From contig BLAL01000262.1 of assembly GCA_015698045.1 (NCBI GenBank), forward strand, positions 994,501 through 1,058,500: a DNA stretch of 64,000 bases, in the 5' to 3' direction. This document shows positions 22,678-33,323 of the stretch, piece by piece. Below the pieces are notes generated by a model, which had not been told where the DNA came from, did not search any database, and saw only the letters and a list, made by a program, of their open reading frames with translations. Numbering within the stretch: position 1 is the stretch's first letter; each line of letters begins with the position of its first letter. Origin of the DNA: Rhizophagus clarus. Taxonomy: Eukaryota > Glomeromycota > Glomeromycetes > Glomerales > Glomeraceae. The position numbers and the translations under genes were made by a program.

Positions 22678-22870
22678 CTTGATCGGCTAGCTCACTTGGT
22701 AGAAACTGGACCTCCACTAGAGTGACATGTATTTATTGGTTGTACTTAAGTACTAAGTACACCCACAACCCTGTTATTTAATGACAGATCTACAAAGGAC
22801 TTTTTTCATTCGTTTCAACGGCGTTTCCGTGGAAGACTAGGATCGACTACCTGCTATTAATACCTTGTTC
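22678..22870 (+). repeat. tRNA-like repeat, possible SINE
   Basis: The stretch CGGCTAGCTCACTTGGTAGA resembles a tRNA 5' domain with A box, followed by AACTGGACCTCC like an anticodon-stem 5' half. A weak B-box-like GGTTGTACTTAA follows. The downstream part is G/C richer than its surroundings up to about 22850. It does not fold as a complete tRNA, so a tRNA-derived SINE or pseudogene is the best guess. Confidence 0.42.
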
Positions 22871-23885
22871 TAATATTCTACGTATAATAATTTATATTTG
22901 ATATTCAACCCAAGTTTTGATTTCTAATACTATTAATCATCAGTTCTTTTTTAAGTTTATTTGATTTGCATAAGGCTGATATCCAATAATACAAATCGTC
23001 AAAATTGGTTAGAACTCTGACTTTTGTTGGTTGTAATTAATGTTTAACTTTCTCACCATTTAATGTAAATAGTTGCGCCCTCAAAATTATCTATTTTGAA
23101 AAATGGATTGAAGGGTCTGTATTTTTTTGTATTGTCAGTCCAAAATGGCCTTATTGAATATGTTCGTAAGTTGGACTAACTTCAAAGGTAAAGTGTATGT
23201 ACTTGTTCTATTCTAATTGAACAGAAAAATTGCTAGTGATACAGGATTCACTTAAGGAACCAAAAATAAGTGGGAATATTGTCTTTATTCAAATTCAAAT
23301 CAGGTAGGGATGAAAGAAGTTTTTAAATACACAGGAATTAAAATATTATCGAATGTACTTGTTATTAATGGGATTTTGTACCATACCAAAAACAACAATA
23401 CGAGTGCACATAAATTAATATAATGTTATTAATAAAATTTCGTACTTTACATTAATAAACTAGATTAACCTCTGGTGGTTTTTATAATTTGTTCGATTTC
23501 TTGAGCTTCGAATATAATAAATTCGTATAGCAGACGTTTGACAGTGGACTGTTTAGACAGCAAAGACTAACTTCGTATTACGTGCGTTAGCAACTTAGGA
23601 CATCGGTATAGCATCCCGTCTTATTACTGAGAAGAGTGCACATATGGTATAAGCATATGGTAAAATCCAATTTTCGAGAATATTCGCTTATACAAAGTCA
23701 AAATAGGTTCAATGCCGGTAATAAGTCTTACGAAACCAATATTCGAAGAACGTGAAAATTCGATTTCATAAATTATTTAATATCTCATATGATTTAATTC
23801 AAATTTCTAATGGTATTTCTCTAAATAAATAAATATATATATATATTCACTTAATTCTGTTATATTTATAATAATTTAACCTAAC
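22871..23885. other. Spacer
   Basis: No gene supported on either strand. Confidence 0.4.
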
Positions 23886-24018
23886 CATATCGGCTGATCA
23901 GAAAAGTCTCCATAAATTTATACACTAATGACAATAAAGTAACCCATCAGTTATATAATGAACCCATCAACTAAGCTTAAATATTAATTGGACCAATTTT
24001 CCTAATCAGCCGATATGC
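23886..24018. repeat. 133-bp inverted-repeat element
   Basis: The left end CATATCGGCTGATCAGAAAA and the right end TTTTCCTAATCAGCCGATATG are inverted copies, giving a MITE-like unit. A related hairpin may exist at about 45469-45506 (TATATCGG...CCGATATA). Confidence 0.55.
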
Positions 24019-24158
24019 TAAAAAAATTATTTGAATATTTAAGTTCATAAGTTAAAAGTTAATTATTAGTTCTATCAACTAGCTAAATTCTTTATTTAGC
24101 ATAATTTAAGTAATTAACTTATAACTTACTTTCTAAAATATTCAAATAATTTTTTAAA
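24019..24158. repeat. Long A/T hairpin adjacent to the previous element
   Basis: Arms of about 50 bp (AAAAAATTATTTGAATATTT... and its inverted copy ending AATATTCAAATAATTTTTT) surround a short centre at about 24076-24102. It directly abuts the 133-bp element, so the two may be one compound fold-back. Confidence 0.55.
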
Positions 24159-24247
24159 TAAAGAACTTGATTAGTTTAAAATGATCGGCTTTGCCATATA
24201 CCATGTAACTTTAGTGTTGATTTCATTGCATGAATAATCGAATCATG

Positions 24248-24310
24248 GCGTAAAAAAGAAAATTTTCCAAAAACGGTTAATTAATTTTCGAATCGTCAAC
24301 TTGCGTTAGT
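24248..24310 (+). repeat. Dispersed ~60-bp repeat, copy 1
   Basis: GGCGTAAAAAAGAAAATTTT, CCAAAAACGGTTAATTAATT and TTCGAATCGTCAACTTGC recur as the reverse complement at about 35735-35812 with few differences. It is probably a fragment of an interspersed element. Confidence 0.6.
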
Positions 24311-24602
24311 TTAATAAATTAGAATGATAATTTCAGAAAAATCCGGAATTTTTATTTAAGTTAGGTCACTAAATTAATTCTTTGTTTAACAACAACAATG
24401 ATAACATGGGGGGGTCCAATATGGGAGGGAGATAAAAAATTTAAATAATAAAAAAAAAAATACATGGCCATCCGCCAGAGTTATCATTAATTTTGGCTAA
24501 AATTTTGATGAATGATAATTCTGGCCTAAATTACATGCATTATTTTACATAAAAAATCCAAATAAAGGGGAGAGAAATGAAAATTGGATTGGTGTGACCT
24601 TG
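24311..24602. other. Spacer
   Basis: No gene. A short inverted motif GGCCTAAATTA/TAATTTTGGC lies at about 24490-24535. Confidence 0.35.
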
Positions 24603-24616
24603 TTTTTAACTGTATT
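24603..24616. repeat. LINE target-site duplication, 3' side
   Basis: TTTTTAACTGTATT matches 30263-30276 on the other side of the LINE, as expected for target-primed reverse transcription. Confidence 0.75.
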
Positions 24617-24640
24617 TATTTTATTTTATTTTATTTTTAC
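24613..24640 (-). repeat. LINE 3' tail, (AAAAT)n
   Basis: Five-base repeats AAAAT on the minus strand form the 3' end of the LINE next to its target duplication. Confidence 0.75.
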
Positions 24641-24673
24641 TGGAGGATCACCTCGTACATGTGGAAACATAAG

Positions 24674-24760
24674 AGCTTGTCAAAACAAGCTATAACGTTA
24701 AAATACATGAATACAACTAAATATAGAAACTATATCTATGTCGGGATCCAATTTAGTTGT
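24674..24760 (-). other. LINE 3' UTR stem-loops
   Basis: A perfect 7-bp stem AGCTTGT-CAAA-ACAAGCT at 24674-24691, and a second inverted pair ACAACTAAAT / ATTTAGTTGT at about 24714-24760. LINE reverse transcriptases often recognise 3' RNA structure; that role is inferred here. Confidence 0.5.
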
Positions 24761-24852
24761 TATCAATATAAAAGAGATAACCTAAATCACTGGTATAAAA
24801 GACTACCTAAAAAAAACCCCAAAAAAAGAAAAAGGAAGAAAAAGGTGATGCG

Positions 24853-25416
24853 TTAATTGTAAAAATAAAATTTAAACCCGGATAAATAACCAAAGAAACT
24901 ATGATTATAAAAATATTTATAAAAAGGAAAAAAAGAAAAATCTATATTAAAAACATCACTACGGGCACGATGCAATCGCCATGAACCCGAGTGTAAGAAA
25001 TTACAACTGGTATATCTGATAAAAGCATCTTGGTTGAATCTGGCTAAAGGATTAAAATTTTCAATTTCATTGAAAGGATCAAAGGATGATTGTCGTGAGC
25101 TCATTTGAGTTTGACGAGGAGTGCTGGCGAGGTCAGGAACGTCGTTGTAGTTGCGAATAATAGGAAAAGCCACACCATGTGGACGCTTATAGGTAAGAGC
25201 TGAACGCTTTTTCTTGGATGAACGAAAAGTTGAATGGTAATGTTTCTTGTCTTTTTTGTTAATATTGAGGACGGATTTTTCAAAGTTATGAAGGTTGCGA
25301 GCGTGTGTGTTCCATATGTCATCATGGATGTCTTGCTGTATAGCCGAGAAGAGATCAAGCATAATTTTGTTTCTAATGTGAGTATGTCTTGGAATGACAT
25401 GTGAAATTAAAGTCAT
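24853..25416 (-). pseudogene. LINE C-terminal frame
   Basis: About 187 residues, Lys/Ser/Asn-rich, starting MTLISHVIPRHTHIRNK, with basic SSKKKRSALTYKR and an aromatic end (FYKYFYNHSFFGYLSGF). It follows the RNase H frame with a one-base TAATG stop/start overlap and belongs to the same element. It is either the natural C-terminal extension separated by a frame change, or a reinitiated short frame. No catalytic motif seen. Confidence 0.6.
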
Positions 25417-27350
25417 TAAAAGTTTGGGAAAAAAATTGTATATGAGTAATCTATGGACGTCTGTGATAAAGGTAGCGGGAGTACTATCAGGTTGAGGAAA
25501 AAATTATGTGAAGTTATATGATGAATAAAGTTGTTATCAATCAAAAAGTCACTGGAAAGGGAGTTTAATGCGTTAATTAACGTAGTGTAATGCTTTTGGA
25601 GTATGTTGAATAGAGCATTCACTGAGTGTACGTATTGTCCAATGTGATCATTGGAGTCTGGTTCTTGGCCACAAGTAGGGCATAATAAAGTGAGCTTCGG
25701 GTATAAAGCAGGATAAAACAGTTGTCGTTTGTCGAGGGTTGGTAATTGTAGGGTAGCTGATTTAACTTTATATGCTTGAATGGCCGCAAGTTTACGGCTA
25801 GTTGGGGAATCCACAGGATTATGTTTGATCCACTTAGATGTAAGATCCCAGTCAATTAAATTAGCAGTTATACTATTAGTGATGGGAGCATAAGCAGAGC
25901 TATTTATGAGTCTAGTAAATTCGGCAGCTGCTGTAGGTGTGTTGCAAAATTTTCTTACATTGGAGACAATAGGAGCCATTCCATTCCAGATGATTGTTGC
26001 TAGCTGAGTAGAAATGAAACGAGGGTTAATTAAAATGGGGTCATTTCCCAGAGTGCCAGCTTTAGCTAAATTATCAGCTATGTCATTCTCTACAATGCCG
26101 TCATGAGCTTTCACCTTTACAAAGGTAACCAAAAGATGTTTTTGGAAGACAAGTTCTCTGATAGTATACCATAAGTCGTAGTTGTTGATTTTTAACTGCT
26201 GCCTGATGGAGAGCGTACGATGCTCATTGATGAAATTGTAAAAAGTAGTAATACAGTTCTGTGAGTCAGTATTTATAACACACGAACTATGCGAAGGAAT
26301 ACTGAGTAAGACTGTCAGGATAGAAAATATTTCTGCTCGAGTTGAGGAAGGCGAAAAACAAGAGCATCCTTGAAATTGTAGTCTGAGTGTATTAGGCACC
26401 ACTTGTATCCAACCAAAGCCATATCGACATTCAGGAGTACCTATGTGGCTTAATGAGCCATCTGTAAAAAAATTGAAGGATCGGTAAGAATCAAAAGTAA
26501 TCAGGCTATTCTTAAATTGATTAATATAAAAAGGTGAAATTAATAAACATTTAGAGATAAAAGAAAAGTCAAATTGAAACGAAGATGAAAAAGATATTGG
26601 AGCGTCACTGGAAGATATAGTTGTATTGGTACTATTATTGTGTAAAGTGGGAGCAGACGAAAAGATATTTAAATAATCATTGTACGAGGTAAGGCGAATT
26701 AAGTGTAAGGGCTTATTTAATAATAATGCAGTTTTGGGTAAATGTTTAGCATCAAAATTTTTGATCCAATTATAATTATAAGATGTTGTTTTAATAATAT
26801 TGCACGAAGAAGTTTTAATGCTTCCCAAGCAAATGTATTTGTAACCTAGCCTATAGTTAGGCTCTCTTATATGACATCCAGGGCACGGATAGATAGCATG
26901 GTGACTACTGTTAGGTGTACGAGGAGCATTAGAATTATGTGTGGCGGTTAATAGTGTTGGAATATAGTGTTGAAAAAAAGTGATCGATGTGTCGTAGGTA
27001 TTATCTTGTTCGACGGTTTTCCCTAAGACCAGGTCGGCGTTCGCTTTTGTACAGTTGTTATTCCAAAAGGCAATAAATTGCGATCTTGGATGATGTGTAT
27101 TATTGTTGCGTGGTGACTGAGGAACTTTAGGTCGAGTTACATTGTAATTGTGAACAATGATGTCTTGTAGAGGGGTTACAAGCCTTCTATGATGACTGAG
27201 CGTGTAGTTGTCTTCTATGTACGAAAACCATTTCAGTTTAGGTCCTTTATAGTTATTCTTGTTGACAATTTTCACTTCATCCCATGTTAAGAGGTGGTAG
27301 CCTGATAGAGAAACCAATTGATCCATATATAAGATGCGTTTTTTACTCAT
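25416..27350 (-). pseudogene. LINE RNase H and zinc-finger region
   Basis: A 644-residue frame. The RNase H domain begins near residue 292 with FTDGS (Asp297), continues with RAEIFS (Glu), NTDSQN (Asp), and ends with VKVKAHDGIVENDIADNLAKAG (His and Asp). All expected acidic catalytic positions are present. An N-terminal CPGCH motif near residue 156 and a C-terminal CPTCGQEPDSNDH...H resemble the Cys/His knuckle that follows RNase H in LINEs. RNase H would remove RNA from the cDNA hybrid. The start ATG overlaps the preceding stop (ATGA), marking a frame change relative to the reverse transcriptase. Confidence 0.85.
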
Positions 27351-28534
27351 GGATTTAAGGCCTTGGCGTCCAAGTCGTGTATGTAGTGTCTAATCGGGTA
27401 TCTACCTTGCAAAGTAACTGAATCAAAATTTGGAAGAACATTAATGTTATATGAATTCATTAACCGGATAGCCCTGGTTAGATAGGTGGGTCGCACTAGT
27501 GTGTTGTAATAAAGTATGACGGATAAAGGAAATGATGATAACCAAAGTTCTTTTAATGTATACGTGATTTTGTGAAGAGCTATAGGCAATAAAATTGGTG
27601 TATTAAATAAAGCTGTGAGAATACTACTTTGAGGTTTAATCTGATTAGCAAAGAGGTCGTTGATATAAGGGAATAAAGAGTTGTATATAACATAATTCGG
27701 TGTGGAGGTAGAGAGGTTAAATTTGTGCTTGAAAAGTTTTTTTAACGGTGCCATGATTTCCTGAGTTTTAGAATAAGGTAGGATGGTGAATTGCATCTGA
27801 TATTCAAGACGTGGGAGCAGAATTTTGTTAATGAGATAAGCGACGTGATCGTGCGTAATGTCTTTTCGCATGATGGTGGCTAACATGGCCCTGACTGTTG
27901 CTTTCAATTTTTTTATGACAGGAGCTTGGTTATTATACCCGTTAATCTGTACACCTAATAATCTTTCGCTTTGAGTTTTTTTCATGATAGGTAAAGTAAT
28001 TGATTGATCGTCAACCTCTAATGTAATAGAATTAATTTTAGGAACGTTAGTAATAATTTTATATTTGTCTAAATTGACTTGGATATCTGCCATCTTATAG
28101 AAAGAATTTGCAATATTCAATTTCTTGTTAAGTTGATCCAGGTCGTTCGTAATCCAGGATGTGTCATCAAGGTAAGCTGTGACCGTGGAACAAAAGTGTT
28201 GAGGCGTGTCTGATTCCGGATGAAGTACATGATGAATTCGGTTGAATGAACAATGGAAATATAAGTTTGATTGTTGGTTTATATAAAGGAAGAGCGGGTT
28301 GTAATAGAGAATCCATAACAATGGAGAGATAATTTCCCCTTGATGGATCCCTTGCTTCATTGAAAAAGGTGATGTTAGGTTGTTGTTTGATAGGATAACT
28401 TGATTGGTACAGTTTGTGAATAAGTCGCATAGGATAGATGTGATGCGATGTGGTAATTTGATTGAGAAAGGTGCTAAACGTAACAGACTGATATTCATAC
28501 GGTCGTAAGCTTTACTCAAATCCTGCAAAGCTAA
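27347..28534 (-). pseudogene. LINE reverse transcriptase, C-terminal half
   Basis: It continues the reverse transcriptase after an in-frame stop, in the same frame: LALQDLSKAYDRM (catalytic Asp in the finger/palm), KQGIHQGEIISPLLW, then AYLDDTSW with the YLDD active-site box and NLDKYKIIT. The remaining ~250 residues are the thumb and connection (PRLEYQMQF). No ATG is needed, as this is part of one long polyprotein. Confidence 0.88.
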
Positions 28535-30235
28535 CTAAAAAGGGACGTTAAGTTTATTAGCAATTTCTATGCTATGTTGAATTTCTAATAGCGGTTCAAG
28601 GCACGATTGACCTAAGATGCCTGCTCGGTTGTTGTGTGTAGTGACGTTTGGATTGTTAGCTAAGATATAATTAAGGCGCTTAGATAAGATGGAAACATAA
28701 AGTTTTCTAGGTGTCTCCAGTAAGGTGATAGGTCTTGTGTTGCTTAATTGACTATTCCAATCCTGTGGTTTCGGTATTGGGAAGATGTAAGCGAGTTTCC
28801 AAGCTGAAGGGATATAATTGTTGTTGAAGCAGTAATTGTATATGTGTAAAAGGTAAGAGTGACCCAGTTGACTTAAGTGTTTGATATCCTCGTAAGTAAT
28901 TTTAGAAGGGCCAGGTGCCTTATATTTAGCCGCATCATGTATTACTAATTTCAGATCGTCCATCGACAGTGGTTGTAAGAGGGGGTGCCATATGTTATCA
29001 TTAATGTCTTGTCGTGGCAAATAAACTTCATTCCATGGTGATGGTAAGTCATCAGGCGAAGTATAATAGTTACAGTGTAAAGGACTAGCGTACGATTGAA
29101 AATGTTGACGAGTTAACGATTCAATTTTATGAGGATCAGTGGTAAAGGTAAGTTCATTGTTTTCGTCTATGTATTGTAGTTTGGAAAGCATGATTTTCCT
29201 TGGTTGTCTGTTTAGTATAGAATTCAACATTTTAGACTGGTTTTCCGTTAAGTTATTATTACGAGCTTCTACAAAATATTCAATATTTTTCTTAGTAATG
29301 TTATTTTTAATCATATTATAATTGAAACGTAAGGTTTGAAGTAATTGTTTAAGAAAAGATTTAGTAGGTGCAAAATTTTTTAAAGTAATGTGTTTGGGTA
29401 TAGTAAAGGAAGAGATGAATGGAATATTATGAAGTGATTTTTTAATGTTTAATAGAAATCTGTAGTATGGTATCCAATTGGATCCCCAATATGTGTTCCA
29501 ATGAGGGTTATTAATATCGTTCACTTTTTGATACATTTGCTGAACAGGAGTGTTAATGGTTGATTTATCCCGTAGGATATTACAAACATGTAGAATTCTT
29601 TTAGCGTTAAATGTTTGTAAGAGTCTTTGTAGTTTGAAGACTTTATTATGGGCTTGTCGCAGTTTTAAAGGTGCGCTGTACGGATTTTGAGGAGAATTCT
29701 TTTTTGGCAAGCTGGATTTTAGGTCGTTGATAATATCAACGAAGTCAGACCATGCCCGATCAAGGTCTTCTTGTGAACTCAAGATAGGTAACAGTATATC
29801 AAAGGCAATGTTGCTGTTCTGTTCGTATTCTTTCCACGTATTAACATTGATGTCGCGATAATTGATTTTATCTGGAGAGGGCGTATCGTTTAATTTGTTA
29901 TATATTAGTTTGATAGGTTTTGTAGTAAAAAAAAATTTGTTGAGTAGGCAGCCTACTAATTTGTGATCAGTATAAAAAAATTGGTGTTCATTAATAGTAT
30001 GTGTAAAAGCGTGATAAGTATGCGATAAAAGATTTCGAGAGGTAAATATATAGTCAATACGATTGACTATATGTGTTATGGGAGGTGTAATATTAAAGTG
30101 TTTAACGACATCTTTGAATTGAAATTGCTTCAGTAAAGGGATAATGTTATCGATAGGATTTGAACTATTTTGATTCTTTTTGTTTGATGTAGTATTAAAG
30201 TCTCCTAATATGAGATAGTGGTCTTGAGGTTTGTT
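28535..30235 (-). pseudogene. LINE endonuclease remnant and reverse transcriptase N-terminal half
   Basis: The frame is open from about 30235, well before its first Met at 29782. At its start are APE-endonuclease motifs: LGDFNTTS, then NRIDYIFTS, then YTDHKLVG with the terminal catalytic Asp-His. After a linker come reverse transcriptase motifs: AAKYKAPGPSKITYEDI, FPIPKPQDW, and SNTRPITLLETPRKLY with HNNRAGILGQS. It ends at an in-frame TAG just before the LSKAYDRM motif. The missing endonuclease N-terminus marks the 5' truncation. Confidence 0.88.
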
Positions 30236-30262
30236 AATTAATTAATAAAATTTTGTTTATGT

Positions 30263-30276
30263 TTTTTAACTGTATT
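30263..30276. repeat. LINE target-site duplication, 5' side
   Basis: TTTTTAACTGTATT, matching 24603-24616. About 25 bp of A/T-rich sequence separates it from the start of LINE coding similarity. Confidence 0.75.
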
Positions 30277-30608
30277 CATAAATATTTCAAACTTAGTATT
30301 TTCGAATTGCTGTGGTCAGGTGATTTGTCGATCAATTAAAAAAAAAAATACCATTTATCTTATTAAACATATACAAAAACACTTTTATAAATATTTTTCT
30401 TAAAAAACACTAAACTCAACGCCTTTAATATTCTTTATTATGTTTATAAGATGTTTTACAGTGTGTTTTCTTATCTATTAAAAACTAAAGATCTAAATAA
30501 AAAAAAATAGTTAGAAATAGAAAGAAACAAAAAAAAAAAAAAAAATGAAAAAAAACTAATAAAATAAAAAAAATATTACCTGTTACTTAGTAGTGAACTT
30601 TTAAAATC
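30277..30608. other. A-rich spacer
   Basis: Contains A-homopolymer tracts (30500-30570); nothing coding. Confidence 0.4.
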
Positions 30609-30665
30609 GTTAGGAATCGGTTTTTAGGAATCGGTTTTAAGGAATCGGAGGAATCGGTTTATAAG
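30609..30665 (+). repeat. Short tandem repeat of GGAATCGG(TTTT)
   Basis: Four close copies of GGAATCGG with variable T/A spacing. Confidence 0.6.
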
Positions 30666-32026
30666 CGAACGATAAAAAAAAATTAGTAAGTTTGTATAAT
30701 GGTGGCTTAGCATTACACCGATCAAATGATGTCTGTGATATTTATAGTAAATTGTGATTTTAATTTGTGTAATCTAAAATCTATTTTTATTTATACAAAA
30801 AAAAGCCGCTGATCACAGTAATTCGAAAACGGCGATAAAAAGTTTTTAATAAATATTACATGAGCCTCTTAGAAGTAGTAGAATTTTTCGTCTAATAAAT
30901 ATTCGGCAAGTCTTAATTTTTTTTCTGAGTGGAAGATGACGTGCATCGCATAGCAGTGTCTAAAACATCGGACATTCTGACAAGAATTGGGGTCAGTTAA
31001 TTTGAAACAAACAAACAAACAAAAAAGGTAAAAGTGTTGATTATAATAATGGACAAAATGATAAAATAGGTTTTATTTGGGGCAAAACATGAAATAAAGT
31101 TTATTAAGTTGTGTTATACTTTAAAATACCTTCAACAAAGCAAACAAAATTTTTTTTAACATTGTTTACTTATTATGTTTCTATTTTTTATTTATTATTT
31201 TTTTTTTTTTTTGTTTTAAAAGTAATAGTTAACTATCGCGACTTTTTAATCACGTACAACTAGGAAAAAACCTTCTTATCCTCCGCATTCCTATATTCTT
31301 TGTATTCTTTTAATTTTTTTTCTTTCATTTAATTACTTTCAATATTCAAAAGTGTTATACATATTACAACATTTGAATGCTTCTAATTTCGGCTTTTACA
31401 TTGAAACACTCCTTTCCCTCAAATTACTGTATATAAAGGTATTAAAAAATGTGATATGTTCTCATTTTAGAGCAATTCCTGTACTTCAGTACGCATTCTT
31501 TAATATTTTATTTAAAAAACTGCAATGTAATATATCCTTGCAAATTTATATATAGTATGTTTGTTATTGTTATATTTGTATTTTTTTTTCAAAATTCTTT
31601 ATTCTTTAATTCTTTTTATTTTTCATTCAATTGGTAGAATAATTGTTTGTTATACAAAATGGAAATGTTTCTCAAATTTTTTTATTATTACTTAACTGTT
31701 CATATTAAGTTTCAAAGACTTTCTTTAATAAAAAACATCAAATCAATAATGCTACCTGTTCAAAATATAATACTCTATATCATTTGTCTATCGTTTGAAA
31801 AATCAACTTGTTAAATTATACTTTCACATTTTCACATGCAGCAGTCGAATTAAGTTCATGATTTCTTTTTATTATTTGAAAAATATATTACGCGATTCAA
31901 AGCGCAACTTCTCAACCCTAACGTTCGAGAAACAAAGAAATATGTAGGTTTACATCAAATTGCACGAACTGTTAATAAATAGCATAATCTGATATTTATT
32001 GGCGTTAAAGTGTATTGATGCATGTC
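30666..32026. other. Spacer
   Basis: No gene I can support; the frame at 31352-31555 shows no motif. Confidence 0.4.
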
Positions 32027-32145
32027 CTATAGAAAGTTTTTATACTAAATTTATACCAAATGAGCATCATGCAAATAATGATCCAAATTTATCAATCTAA
32101 AGCCAATTATAAATGGTATAAATTTAGTATAAACACTTTTTATAG
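32027..32145. mobile_element. 119-bp MITE with ~31-bp inverted repeats
   Basis: The left terminus CTATAGAAAGTTTTTATACT continues AAATTTATACCA. The right end is its inverted copy (TGGTATAAATTTAGTATAAA...CTTTTTATAG). TA dinucleotides at both boundaries and the small size suggest a Tc1/mariner-type MITE. Few mismatches separate the arms. Confidence 0.7.
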
Positions 32146-32783
32146 AGATGGAAGTCATCCTCTTTTTTCAATTGTACCATTGTAGCTCTTTATCTGGAAG
32201 TCGTTTATCCATCTCTTCATTCTTAAAGAAGATGCATAAAAGTAACTTGGCGTAAATTTTAGTTTTATCATGAGAAAATGCCTTTAATTTCTACTTTATT
32301 TTGTCCATTTGAATCTGAATACTTTAAAATTATATTAATATAATATAAATAAATACGGGATATACGGAAATATTTGAGGATCATTTTATCATGATAAATA
32401 TGGGTTGCGTGTGTAACATCCTTACATTGTATTGGGCAGTATGGTATTTGTGGCTAGCGATGTCATGTGATTTTCATTTCAGTAAAAATAATATAAAAAC
32501 GTACATTCTCCACCGATTTTTTTTAAAAAAACATTTCCACTTTATAAAACTTATCCTCTTTTACATACGTTTATAATGAAAATATTTGTTTAACGTTTTC
32601 AATCAATATAAAATAACAAATATTTTCTGAAGAACAAATATTTTACCTTGTACAATACTTTTTTTTTTTCGTTTCAAATTATTGAAAAATCACTTTGGAA
32701 AGTTTTAATTGTCGTGGTGAACGATAATTCTACTTATAAATACATATACAGTAACGTTACGATATCTTATCAACAATCCACTC
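32146..32783. other. Spacer upstream of the second Asn/Gln-rich gene
   Basis: From about 32717 the DNA already aligns with the start of the 9579 gene (GTGAACGATAAT versus ATGAACGATAAT), but the ancestral ATG reads GTG and the frame is shifted. The present start has therefore moved downstream to 32784. Confidence 0.45.
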
Positions 32784-33323
32784 ATGTCCAACAACGCTTC
32801 AGTCGCTTCATATAATAACGCTCCTTGTCAACAACCTACGTTCAACGACTCCTCATATAACACACACTATTTTCAACAACCCACGTCTGAAGACGGTTCA
32901 TACAATAATATTCCTTATCAGCAACAAATATCAAATATTGTCTCACATAATAATATACCCAATGACACTTCACCTAACAGTGCTTTTTATCAGCCATCTA
33001 TGTCAAGCGATACTTTACTCAAAAATGCTGCTATTCCTCCTAACCATAATCATGGCTCTTTAAATAATATATCTCATAATAACTATCAGCAATCGACGTC
33101 CAATAGTATTTCAAACAATTCGTCTCAACCGCAATTTGCTATTCAAAATTCACCTCAGCCTAATATCTTTCCTCCAATTAATCCATCAAACATTACCATT
33201 AATTCGACATATGTTATTGTTATCCCAGCAGGAACTAATCCAGATATTCAAAATCAGTTTCAGCAAGTTCATACTTATTTGAATAATTCTGCCTCGACAA
33301 TTAACTCTCAAACTCGAACTTGA
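32784..33323 (+). CDS. Asn/Gln-rich repetitive protein, paralogue B
   Basis: A 179-residue frame with the same architecture as 9579-10178. Degenerate ~17-residue repeats (SYNNAPCQQPTFNDSSYN) come first, then a Ser/Asn/Pro-rich region. A conserved end follows: NITINSTYVIVIPAGTNPD, IQNQFQQVHTYLNN and STINSQTRT. The C-terminus is clearly better conserved between the two copies than the repeat part, arguing that it is the functional or structural segment. The first ~20 residues of paralogue A have no in-frame counterpart, because upstream sequence is shifted and its ATG lost. Expression may therefore be impaired. No signal peptide or known domain; role unknown. Confidence 0.6.
   Translation: MSNNASVASYNNAPCQQPTFNDSSYNTHYFQQPTSEDGSYNNIPYQQQISNIVSHNNIPNDTSPNSAFYQPSMSSDTLLKNAAIPPNHNHGSLNNISHNNYQQSTSNSISNNSSQPQFAIQNSPQPNIFPPINPSNITINSTYVIVIPAGTNPDIQNQFQQVHTYLNNSASTINSQTRT

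Larger units (their letters stand above)
24617..30262 (-). mobile_element. 5'-truncated LINE (non-LTR retrotransposon) with RNase H
   Basis: A ~5.6-kb minus-strand element. From its 5' side it contains the C-terminal half of an APE-type endonuclease, a reverse transcriptase, an RNase H domain, a Cys/His zinc-finger-like motif and a basic C-terminal frame. A 3' untranslated region with two stem-loops and an (AAAAT)n tail (24613-24640 as TTTTA repeats) follows. A ~14-bp duplication (TTTTTAACTGTATT) flanks it. The endonuclease N-terminus and any ORF1 are missing, so it is a 5' truncation. The coding part carries one in-frame stop and two frame changes and is inactive. RNase H plus APE endonuclease points to the I/Tad-like branch known in fungi. 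Good preservation implies fairly recent insertion. Confidence 0.9.

Noticed and set aside
28167-28430. Minus-strand frame inside the LINE
   Set aside because: Shadow of the reverse transcriptase frame, which has the catalytic motifs.
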